Below are positions 37,801 through 49,800 of a stretch of DNA of 64,000 bases, one piece after another. How positions within the stretch are numbered: position 1 is the first letter of the stretch; every line of letters begins with the position of its first letter. The notes under the pieces are model-generated. The model did no database searches and had not been told where the DNA came from. It saw only the letters and a list, made by a program, of their open reading frames with translations. Origin of the DNA: Procambarus clarkii (taxonomy: Eukaryota; Arthropoda; Malacostraca; Decapoda; Cambaridae); the NCBI RefSeq assembly GCF_040958095.1, contig NC_091188.1:42084954-42148953 (forward strand), in the 5' to 3' direction. The translations under genes and the position numbers were made by a program.

Positions 37801-40800
37801 TGTATGTGCAAATTGATGACATGCCACTATGACGGCATCATGACAATGACGTGTGTGTATAAATCCCATTTGTGGTGACAGGAAGCCTATACTGTATTCA
37901 TGTTTATCGAGGTTCCCCCCCCCCACCCCGGGCCCAACTACTGTCCATTCCCAGGATGCCACCCACAACAGTTGCCTAACTCCTGGGTAAACTATTTTAC
38001 TGCTAGGTGAACCACGTTATCAGGTGGAAGGAAAAATGTCCAGCCATTTCTGTTCCGACCTGAGATTTGCCCGGGACTCCGGGCAAATGAATGTGAGCCG
38101 AGGATGTAGATCACTGTGCGGGACCCTATGTCAGATGGGACCATATCATACAGGACCCTATGTCAGATGGGACCCATATCATACGGGACCCTATGTCAGA
38201 TGTGAAGTTCAGGAAAAGTATTATGGTAAGTGACAATTCTTGGAGATAAAAGCATTCCACAATGAAAGCAATCAAGTATATCAACAGTCTGAAAGTGAAA
38301 TGGCATACAATATTTTAAAATAACATCTATTTACTACAGTATCATAATTCCTGTTGTCAGGGAGAGGCTTATTGAGGTCTCCCTAGGCCAGGTATACACT
38401 TTCCCCAGGATGCAATCCACAACAGTTTCATGAGAGGAACATTTCATGAGTTTCATGAGAGGAAAAGAAACATGGCCAACCGTTTCTATCATGCTGAGGA
38501 AACTGAGGAGGAGACCTGGGTTCGAGGAATCGAACCCAGGTCCTTCAGTTGTGAGTCAAAAACATACATGCCACCTATACAACAAAGCAAACAAAAGCAC
38601 AGTTGACATATAATGGATGACTTACTTGCTCTTTTTAACTTCTTCTTGTGACAAGTCATCCATGTTGATTGACAGGTTGAGTTGCGAGCCACGGATCAGT
38701 AAATGAGAATTGACAGCAGAGGATGGAGGTATACTCTTGTGGCTTGTGGGTGAAAGGGGTACTCCATCATCCATCCTGTGGGATTAACAGTGGTAAAAGC
38801 TGTCGTTAAAATGTGCAGGTTTTTGAGTTTGGTGAGGTTAATTTCATTGAACCAACCTTAATATCATTCATTTAAATGTTGCAATGCATAAACTATACAT
38901 CAAATGAAGTAACCTTGGGGCAAGTGGTGTAGGAAGCACCTGGGTACATACTGGCTTGGACACGGTTCTAAACTCTGGAACAAATTACCGGGTGACATAA
39001 TTTACCTGAGGGCCACTAATACACTAGAGGCCTCGACGAAGACAGGAAGCCAGAGGTTTATCAATGGTTCCCCTATCTACCGTAAATGTACGATGCGACC
39101 ACACAAGCGATAGAAATAAACCCGCCGTGTATCCACGTGCAGTGGGCATGAAAGTGTTATAACTCTGTGGGTGAAAAAGCATCTTCTGTTTTCAATCCCA
39201 CATTGTGGCTTGTTGAGCTTGAAACCGTTGTTCCTTGTCTGTGTTACATCTGACCTTTTGAAGACGTCTGGATCAACATTCTTCAAATTATTCGGTACCC
39301 ACACAGTATTTTAAAATTTGGATGAAATCAGCCCATGCCTGGTTTGCAGTGTTGTTAGCCCTGTGGCCCTTAACGGTTTCTGGCATGAGAGTTGACTTAG
39401 TTCTGGAATAATTATTGATGCCCAGTGTTAAACTTTCTCCAATGTAGCTGTGTCTTTCTCGGTGTCAATGCCGCTCAAACCCTTGGAATAATCAAGCATA
39501 CCTTTCACTTTAAGGAAAAGAAGGTAGTGATTCAACTGAATAAATCTCTGGTGCATCCCGAATTGGATTATTGTATCCAAGCATGGAGACCACATCATCA
39601 GTAGGATATAGGTGCTTTGGAGAAAGTTCAACACCGGGCAACAAAAATCATTCCTGAACTAAGTCAACTCTCATGCCAGAAACGGTTGAGGGCCACAGGG
39701 CTAACAACACTGCAAACCAATAATATCACATCAGGAGACCAGAAGGCATCGTAGGATGTACAGAATACCCCCATTAAAGAGCAGAGGTGCAATAAGTGCT
39801 CTGAGAGAGAACGCTATCAACATCAGAGGCCCAAGACTGTTCAACCATGCTTCCACTACACATAAGGGCCATAACTGGCCGACCCCTCACAGTGTTCAAG
39901 GTAGAGCTTGATAAACACCTCCAAAGGATACCTGATCAACCTGGCTGTGATTCTTATGTCAGGCTGTGAGCAGCTACATCCGCAGAAATGAAAGCAGGTA
40001 TCCAACAGCCTGGTTGACAAGATGACCAACCAAGAGGCCTGGTCACAGACCGGGCCGCGGGGACGTTGATCCCCGATATCAGCACAAGGCAACCCGCAAG
40101 CCAAGGTCATTGTGGTTTTATAATCTTCTCCAGAGGTTCCACTTAGTTATCAAAACTCTACCTGTCTCATCCATCTAGTTCCCTTTCTTTCCTTTCTCCC
40201 CTTTGACACATATCTTTAAACAAGTTCAGTGATGACCTTGAAATTTTCCCCATGATGCTTCCATGTCACAGTCACCTATCACTAAACTGTTTCAAGATTA
40301 GGTTTGACATGTGAAAGAGGAGGATAATGGATATAAATAGGAGCTGCTTCGTATGGACCAACAGGCCTTCTGCACTCTCCTATATTCTTATGGAGGCGAT
40401 GAGTCACAATCACGTGGCTGAAGTATGTTGACCAGACCACACACTAGAAAATGAAGGGACGACGACGTTTCGGTCCATCCTGGACCATTCTCAAGTGGAT
40501 TGTGTCCTATATTCTATAGTCCTATATTCTTATGTACTGTACTGTATTTTTTAATAAATCTATGTGGTGAAAATAAGCCCCTAATAAACAAGTAATCAAC
40601 TCCTACGTCACACTCACTCACTCTTATCTTGGTTCACCTCATGTTATCTCAGTCAGAGTCAGGAAGCCTGTTAGACTTATCCAGGTCTTGCTAGGTCAAC
40701 TACTGTCCTCTAAGATGAAGCCTACAACAGTTGTCTAATTGTTTCCTGGAACATTTTCCTGAATTAATTTACTTGAAATTCACAAAACATCTGTTTTTGT

Positions 40801-43800
40801 AAAGGTTATTGATATTTTCTGAACTCTTACTATAATTTGGTAATTATTGATTATTTCAAATGATGAAATACAAGCAAGTAAGGACGCTTTGTGTGTAGTC
40901 AAAGATTTTTTAATTCAGTTGAAGCTTACCATTTTATGAGCAGTTGAAGCTTTATCTTTTAAACACATTAAAAACAAAGTAAATGCATGCAAAAGACTCA
41001 CCCAGTATTGTCATCGGTGTGTCCTTTGGGTATGAGACCATACTGCCAAGTATTGGCTCTCTTCATGAATTTTTTGTTTATGCTGACAGGTCCAGAACTC
41101 TCGCTGGAGGAGCAGGAACTGCTTCCACACCTGCCACTGGACCCAGATGACGAGGTTGTGGTCCCTGAAGGTGAAGTTAATTTAGTATTGCCTGGGGTTG
41201 ACGGCTGCTCGAGGTCTTCAGCACTCTCGCGAACCTCCTTAATGCCACCCAGGCTAGTACGAGGCTCCAGCGGGGTCTTGGCAGGTGCTGGAGGTGGCGG
41301 TGGGTCCAAGAACACCGAGTCGTCGTCCGTGTCGAGTGATGGACACCGTGACAGAGAGTCGCGAGGACGTGACCCCAACGATGACACAGATCTTCGTCGA
41401 CCTGACACATTGAGAGGTGAGCACGCCAGCCAGGCTAAGGGCGACATCTCCTCTCCTCCTCCTCCTCCTCCAAACACCTCGCCCAAGTCCACGAAGCTCT
41501 GGCAATCGAATTCCATCTGTCGCTTGGCTTTATAAAGTGCTGCTTGCCGGTTACGAAGAAGTTCATTTGTTTCTTGACATCGAACCTGAGCCATCTGCAA
41601 AATTAATTAAATTTAAAAACTACTGCTGTATTTCAAATACGCTTAAGAATTCAAAACGAAAATAAATAAACAAAAAACAAAATATCTTTCAACATAGTTT
41701 TGAAGATAAGAAAGCTTTAACACAAAGTCTTCAAATAATAATTCCTGTTGTTGGAGACAAAATTGGACTGTGAAAACTAGTATTTTAATTACCTGGGAAA
41801 AATAAAAAATGGCATTAAAAAATTTTTTTGACGTACTCTATTTAATTTGCGTTATCTTTAGGTCCGTGTTTAAATCATAATGTTTCAGTGTCGGGGATAT
41901 GAAACATGAAGTTAAGTCTTATGGAGGTACCCCTAGGACCCTCCCCCAGGACCCTTCCCAGGACCTTCCCCAGGACCCTCACCCCAGGATCCTCCCCAGG
42001 ACCCTACCCCAGGACCCCTCCCCAGGACCCTCTCCAGGACCCTCCCCAGGACCTTCCCCAGGACCCTCCCCCAGGATCCTCCCCAGGACCCTACCCAGGA
42101 CCCTCCCAAGGACCCTCCCCCAGGACCCTCCCCCAGGGCTTTAGTGTCCCCGCGGCCCGGTCCTCCACCAGGCCTCCACCCCCAGGAAGCAGCCCGTGAT
42201 AGCTGACTAACACCCAGGTACCTATTTTACTGCTAGGTAACAGGGGCATAGGGTGAAAGAAACTCTGCCCATTGTTTCTCGCCGGCGCCTGGGATCGAAC
42301 CCAGGACCACAGGATCACAAGTCCAGCGTGCTGTCCGCTCGGCCGACCGGCTCCAGACCAGACCAACTCCCTGGTTCATATTTTACTGCAAGGTTCACAA
42401 AGGCATCAGGTGGGAGGAAACATGCCCAACCATCTCTGTCCTGCCCTGGAATTGAACCCGGGTCATTTGGCTGTACAGCGAGGACGTTAACCATGTACCT
42501 GGATTTTACCTGGATGGGGTTCTGAGAGTTCTTCTACTGCCTAAGTCTGGCCCGAGGCCAGGCTTGACTTGTGAGAGTTTGGTCCACCAGGCTGTTGCTT
42601 GGAGCGGCCCGCAGGCCCAAGTGGTAGAGTTAAGTGAGGAGGGCATGACCAGGAGCTCACCTTACACTGCTGGAGGAGTGTGTGATTGTTGAGTCGTGTA
42701 GCGAGGGTGGTCATGGCGGTGAAGGTGTCGTCAGGTATGGGTGGGTGCTGCTCCAGGTATGCTGTGAGGGTGCGGCCTGCAGCACCCACCTGCTCGGGGG
42801 ACGCCAGGCCCTCGCCCTTCACGCGACCCACCACCTTCATCGCCTCCAGCGCCCACTCATACGCCTGACAATATACAGAAAGCAGAAAATTTTAGTCCTG
42901 TAGATTTTAAAAATTTAATAAACTGTGAACAACATTTAAATGATTCTCTTATGTTCTTACATATAGTTATTAGTACTAGCCAAGAGGTGACATAACTGAG
43001 GTATACAAACCAATAGCACACAAAACAATGGGTATAAATTGGGTAGGTTTAACTACAGAAAAGACCTGGATAAAGGATGAAATGTAAATTGGGTGGTTAA
43101 TTTATGGAACAAATTACCGGGTTACATTATAGACGAAGCTCACTGGAGTGTTTCAAGTGTAGGATGGACACACATAAATGAGTTAGGCTGGGTATAAGTA
43201 GGTGCAGCCTTGTATGGGCCAATATGCTTTATGCAGTGTCCGTTGTTCTCATCTTCAAACTTAATATTTATGCATATTTTAATACATTCACCAATACATA
43301 GTTTAGCAATTATGAACACGAAGCAAATGATAACATTTGACAAACACACATTCATCAACTTCATCGAGGAAGTGTATTACGTGTATACTGTATAAATACA
43401 ACATCAGGTGTATAACTCCATCTGGCTGCCCAACATACATCTTTACCAAATATTGGCCTTTACAGTTACCGTCCCGGTGGACACAGCGGTTCACCATCCC
43501 GGTGGACACAGCGGTTCACCGTCACGGTGGACACAGCGGTTCACCGTCACGGTGGACACAGCGGTTCACCGTCACGGTGGACACAGAGGTTCACCGTCAC
43601 GGTGGACACAGAGGTTCACCGTCCCGGTGGACACAGCGGTTCACCGTCCCGGTGGACACAGAGGTTCACCGTCCCGGTGGACACAGCGGTTCACCGTCCC
43701 GGTGGACACAGCGGCTCACCGTCACGGTGGACACAGAGGCTCACCGTCCCGGTGGACACAGAGGCTCACCGTCCCGGTGGACACAGCGGTTCACCGTCCC

Positions 43801-46800
43801 GGTGGACACAGCGGTTCACCGTCCCGGTGGACACAGCGGTTCACCGTCCCGGTGGACACAGAGGTTCACCGTCCCGGTGGACACAGCGGTTCACCGTCCC
43901 GGTGGACACAGCGGCTCACCGTCACGGTGGACACAGAGGCTCACCGTCCCGGTGGACACAGAGGCTCACCGTCCCGGTGGACACAGCGGTTCACCGTCCC
44001 GGTGGACACAGCGGTTCACCGTCCCGGTGGACACAGCGGTTCACCGTCCCGGTGGACACAGCGGTTCACCGTCCCGGTGGACACAGCGGTTCACCGTCCC
44101 GGTGGACACAGCGGTTCACCGTCCCGGTGGACACAGCGGTTCACCGTCCCGGTGGACACGGCGGTTCACCGTCACGGTGGACACGGCGGTTTACCGTCAC
44201 GGTGGACACGGCGGTTCACCGTCCCGGAGGACACGGCGGTTCACCGTCCCGGTGGACACAGCTGAGTGGACAGCGCTCAAGATTCGTAGTCCTAATGTTC
44301 CGGGTTCGATTCCCGGCGGAGGTGGAAACAAATGGGCAGAGTTTCTTTCACCCTGATGTTCCTGTTCACCTAGCAGTAAATAGGTACCTGGGAGTTAGAC
44401 AGCTGCTACAGGCTGCTTCCCGAGGATGTGTAAAAAAAAGGAGGCCAGGTCAAGGACCGGGCCGCGGGGACGCTAAGCCCCAAAATCATCTCAAGATAAC
44501 CTCAAGATAACAGAATTTAACCATACGATGTACTGTACTTTTCTAGTGCCTGGACGGAGGCAGAAAGCCGGTGGTTTGTCAAAGGATATTCCGGAAGACA
44601 TTTTATTTGAAATTTTGGATGGGAGTAATGGCTTATGTTTTGGTGTGAAGGTTGCTTCATGCTACAGGTCTTAACTATGGCGTGAACAATAACAGGTTAT
44701 CTGTTCTATATTGTGGCTTGTTGAGTCTGAAGCTGTGGCCCCTTGTGTGTATATTGTGGCCTGAAGCTGTGGCCACTTGTGTGTATATTGTGGCCTGAAG
44801 CTGTGGCCACTTGTGTGTATATTGTGGCCTGAAGCTGTGGCCCCTTGTGTGTGTATTGTGGCCTGAAGCTGTGGCCACTTGTGTGTGTATTGTGGCCTGA
44901 AGCTGTGGCCACTTGTGTGTATATTGTGGCCTGAAGCTGTGGCCACTTGTGTGTATATTGTGGCCTGAAGCTGTGGCCACGTGTGTGTATTGTGGCCTGA
45001 AGCTGTGGCCACTTGTGTGTATATTGTGGCCTGAAGCTGTTGCTCCTTGTGTGTGTATTGTGGCCTGAAGCTGTGGCCACTTGTGTGTATATTGTGGCCT
45101 GAAGCTGTTGCTCCTTGTGTGTGTATTGTGGCCTGAAGCTGTTGCTCCTTGTGTGTGTATTGTGGCCTGAAGCTGTGGCCCTTTGTGTGTATATTGTGGC
45201 CTGAAGCTGTGGCCACTTTGTGTATTGTGGCCTGAAGCTGTTGTCCCTTGTGTGTATATTGTGGCCTGAAGCTGTGGCCCCTTGTGTGTATATTGTGGCC
45301 TGAAGCTGTGGCCACTTTGTGTATTGTGGCCTGAAGCTGTTGTCCCTTGTGTGTGTATTGTGGCCTGAAGCTGTGGCCCCTTGTGTGTATATTGTGGCCT
45401 GAAGCTGTGGCCACTTGTGTGTATATTGTGGCCTGAAGCTGTGGCCCACAGTGTGTATATTGTGGCCTGAAGCTGTGACCACTTTGTGTATTGTGGCCTG
45501 AAGCTGTTGTCCCTTGTGTGTATATTGTGGCCAGAAGCTGTGGCCCCTTGTGTGTATATTGTGGCCTGAAGCTGTGGCCCCTTGTGTGTATATTGTGGCC
45601 TGAAGCTGTTGTCCCTTGTGTGTATATTGTGGCCTGAAGCTGTGGCCCCTTGTGTGTATATTGTGGCCTGAAGCTGTGGCCACTTGTGTGTATATTGTGG
45701 CCTGAAGCTGTGGCCCCTTGTGTGTATATTGTGGCCTGAAGCTGTGGCCCCTTGTGTGTATATTGTGGCCTGAAGCTGTGGCCACTTGTGTGTATATTGT
45801 GGCCTGAAGCTGTTGTCCCTTGTGTGTATATTGTGGCCTGAAGCTGTTGTCCCTTGTGTGTATATTGTGGCCTGAAGCTGTGGCCACTTGTGTGTATATT
45901 GTGGCCTGAAGCTGTGGCCACTTGTGTGTATATTGTGGCCTGAAGCTGTGGCCACTTTGTGTATTGTGGCCTGAAGCTGTGGCCACTTGTGTGTATATTG
46001 TGGCCTGAAGCTGTGGCCACTTGTGTGTGTATTGTGGCCTGAAGCTGTGGCCACTTGTGTGTATATTGTGGCCTGAAGCTGTTGTCCCTTGTGTGTATAT
46101 TGTGGCCTGAAGCTGTGGCCACTTGTGTGTATATTGTGGCCTGAAGCTGTGGCCACTTGTGTGTATATTGTGGCCTGAAGCTGTGGCCCCTTGTGTGTAT
46201 ATTGTGGCCTGAAGCTGTGGCCCCCTTGTGTGTATATTGTGGCCTGAAGCTGTGGCCACTTGTGTGTATATTGTGGCCTGAAGCTGTGGCCACTCGTGTG
46301 TATATTGTGGCCTGAAGCTGTGGCCCCTTGTGTGTGTATTGTGGCCTGAAGCTGTGGCCACTTGTGTGTGTATTGTGGCCTGAAGCTGTGGCTACTTGTG
46401 TGTATATTGTGGCCTGAAGCTGTGGCCACTTGTGTGTGTATTGTGGCCTGAAGCTGTGGCCACTTGTGTGTATATTGTGGCCTGAAGCTGTGGCCCCTTG
46501 TGTGTATATTGTGGCCTGAAGCTGTTGTCCCTTGTGTGTATATTGTGGCCTGAAGCTGTGGCCACTTGTGTGTATATTGTGGCCTGAAGCTGTGGCCACT
46601 TGTGTGTATATTGTGGCCTGAAGCTGTGGCCCCTTGTGTGTGTATTGTGGCCTGAAGCTGTGGCCACTTGTGTGTGTATTGTGGCCTGAAGCTGTGGCCA
46701 CTTGTGTGTATATTGTGGCCTGAAGCTGTGGCCACTTGTGTGTATATTGTGGCCTGAAGCTGTGGCCACGTGTGTGTATTGTGGCCTGAAGCTGTGGCCA

Positions 46801-49800
46801 CTTGTGTGTATATTGTGGCCTGAAGCTGTTGCTCCTTGTGTGTGTATTGTGGCCTGAAGCTGTGGCCACTTGTGTGTATATTGTGGCCTGAAGCTGTTGC
46901 TCCTTGTGTGTGTATTGTGGCCTGAAGCTGTTGCTCCTTGTGTGTGTATTGTGGCCTGAAGCTGTTGCTCCTTGTGTGTGTATTGTGGCCTGAAGCTGTG
47001 GCCACTTGTGTGTGTATTGTGGCCTGAAGCTGTGGCCACTTGTGTAAGTTACATTGGACCTTTTCAAGAAGTGGTCTGGATCAATATCTTCCAATGTGTT
47101 CGGCATTTTCAATGTCTGGATGAGATGAGCCTTGTCATGTCTGGTTTGTTGGAGTGTTAGGCCTGAGGCCCTCAGCTGTGTCTGGTGTGAGAGATGAACC
47201 AGTTTTAGCATGGTTGTTCCCCACAGCTTAGTCCCAACGTCTCGGTCGTTACATATAATATTAAATCAAATAAATCTAGTCAAATCTTTTTCTATTCAAG
47301 AGGGGGCCAGATTCACGAAGCAGTTACGCAAGCACTTACGAACGTGTACATCTTTCCACAATCTTTGACGGCTTTGGTTACATTTATTAAACAGTTTACA
47401 AGCATGAAAACTTGCCAATCAACTGTTGTTATTGTTATAAACAGCCTCCTGGTGCTTCGGAGCTCATTAACTGTTTAATAATTGTAAACAAAGCCGCCAA
47501 AGATTGAGAAAAGGTGGACAGGTTCGTAAGTGCTTGCGTAACTGCTTCGTGAATCTGGCCCCCAGGCTCGTAAGTGCTTGCGTAACTGCTTCGTGAATCT
47601 GGCCCCAGGTTCGTAAGTGCTTGCGTAACTGCTTCGTGAATCTGGCCCCAGGTTCGTAAGTGCTTGCGTAACTGCTTCGTGAATCTGGCCGCAGGTTCGT
47701 AAGTGCTGGCGTAACTGCTTCGTGAATCTGGCCCCAGGTTCGTAAGTGCTTGCGTAACTGCTTCGTGAATCTGGCCCCAGGTTCGTAAGTGCTTGCATAA
47801 CTGCTTGGTGAATCTGGCCCCAGGTTCGTAAGTGCTTGCGTAACTGCTTGGTGAATCTGGCCCCAGGTTCGTAAGTGCTTGCGTAACTGCTTGGTGAATC
47901 TGGCCCCAGGTTCGTAAGTGCTTGCGTAACTGCTTGGTGAATCTGGCCCCAGGTTCGTAAGTGCTTGCGTAACTGCTTGGTGAATCTGGCCCCAGGTTCG
48001 CATGTGCTTACGTAACTGCTTGGTGAATCTGGCCCCAGGTTCGTAAGTGCTTGCGTAACTGCTTGGTGAATCTGGCCCCAGGTTCGTAAGTGCTTGCGTA
48101 ACTGCTTGGTGAATCTGGCCCCAGGTTCGTAAGTGCTTGCGTAACTGCTTCGTGAATCTGGCCCCAGGTTCGTATGTGCTTGCGTAACTGCTTCGTGAAT
48201 CTGACCCCAGGTTCGTATGTGCTTACGTAACTGCTTGGTGAATCTCGGCGTAAGTCCGCGGTTCTTCACTCTCCTGCCAACATATATGAGAAATATTGCA
48301 GGAACAGAAATAGAAACGTCCAAGAAAAAATAAAAGATTCGTGCAGGGAGTACCGGAGCCAGCTAGGGGTGTGAATCCCTGATGAACAACTCCACAAGGG
48401 CCGTGATGAGGGTTCGAAACCTATGCAAGGGCTGTTCCCAGCTGTGCCTTAGTCAACTGTACAACGATAGTGTGATTTATTTGCGTGTTGTGAATACAAT
48501 AGTGCTACGGCCAGTTCTAATCAACAGCTGTTTGATCACATGACTTCGGCCACAGGTCAGGCTTGGGGGGATATAAGTCTTAGAAGAGACTTTCATAACT
48601 CTCAATGTATTTCCTATGTCTAAACTTCCCTTCATTTATGCCTCTCCATCCTCTTTACCCCCCCCCCTACCCCCCAACCCCCAAAAAAACATGATCTGAA
48701 AGATCTGAAATCTGGATCTGAAATCTGAAAATAAAACTCCCACAGAGAATGAAATATTTTGTTGTGTGTCACACATACAATGGAAAAATGCCTAATTTAA
48801 CTGTAGTTGCTTACATATATGGTCACATAAGTGACTATCATATGTATTACTCATAATTCTTGGCGTGACTTATATACCAGACAAAATAGTTGTGTACAGC
48901 CACTACGCGAGGCTTCACACCCTAACTCTCTTTGGCCGGTTCAATAAACCCCTGAACTATATGTTTAACACATCTCTAACCCTGTCTATGGAGGACAGAA
49001 GAAAATGTATATATGCTGGTTAGCATTGTAAATGTCTGGCCACGTCTGTGGTAGAAAATAAAAAAAAATAAAAATAAAAAAAAATATAAAAAAACTCTTT
49101 GGCCGCCGCTAAATAATTATTCATAAATATATATAAATACATTTTCCATTAAAAAACTATTACAGTTCATTTATTTAGAATTAAACTCTCGTTTTAACTT
49201 GAAAAATGTGGTTAATTCTTGCTGCAGACTTCACCCAGTAATCGAATTTCCAGTATTGATCCCCGATCAATATATCCCCTTCAGGCCAACCATTGACAAG
49301 CACAACAGTCAATATCAAGGACCCACAAGTGATTTTATTGCAACAATAGCGGCACACGTGTGTATTGGCAGGGGGAGGGGGCGACGCCATCTTGAAACAA
49401 AAGAAGACTGTGGCAGCGTTTGTTGACACAAGGGGCGTGGAGGGTGATGGCGGCCGGTCTTATTATTATCCCAGCTGCCGCCTCGTCTCCTGTCTTGGTA
49501 TAATCTCCTCATTCACTTGGCCAATAATATCGTGTACATACAAGAGCTCTTTTGTTATCAGGCAGCATTCACCAGTCACCCCTTTATGGACACATCCGTT
49601 TTCTTCTTCTCTCTTATAATACATTCTCTGTATAATACATTCCCGGTATAATACATTCTCTGTATAATACATTCCCTGTATAATACATTCCCTGTATAAT
49701 ACATTCTCTGTATAATACATTCCCTGTATAATACATTCTCTGTATAATACATTCCCTGTATAATACATTCCCTGTATAATACATTCCCTGTATAATACAT

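Noticed and set aside
37877..38233. Possible extra RhoGEF exon (open frame 38024-38233)
   Set aside because: It is on the wrong strand, overlaps a SINE head and a 33-bp tandem repeat, and exons d and e already join in phase.
41177..41535. Plus-strand frame of 182 codons (40987-41535) and other minus frames over RhoGEF exon c
   Set aside because: The minus-strand exon is bounded by good splice sites and joins in phase with its neighbours; the others are shadows.
44671..47211. An 846-codon minus-strand frame with repeated ATASGHNIHT-type text
   Set aside because: It is the 34-bp minisatellite read through, with decayed LINE-D codons at the ends. Parallel frames are equally open.
49181..49619. 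Overlapping small frames on both strands
   Set aside because: No recognisable family, no splice context that fits the RhoGEF, and mutual overlap.
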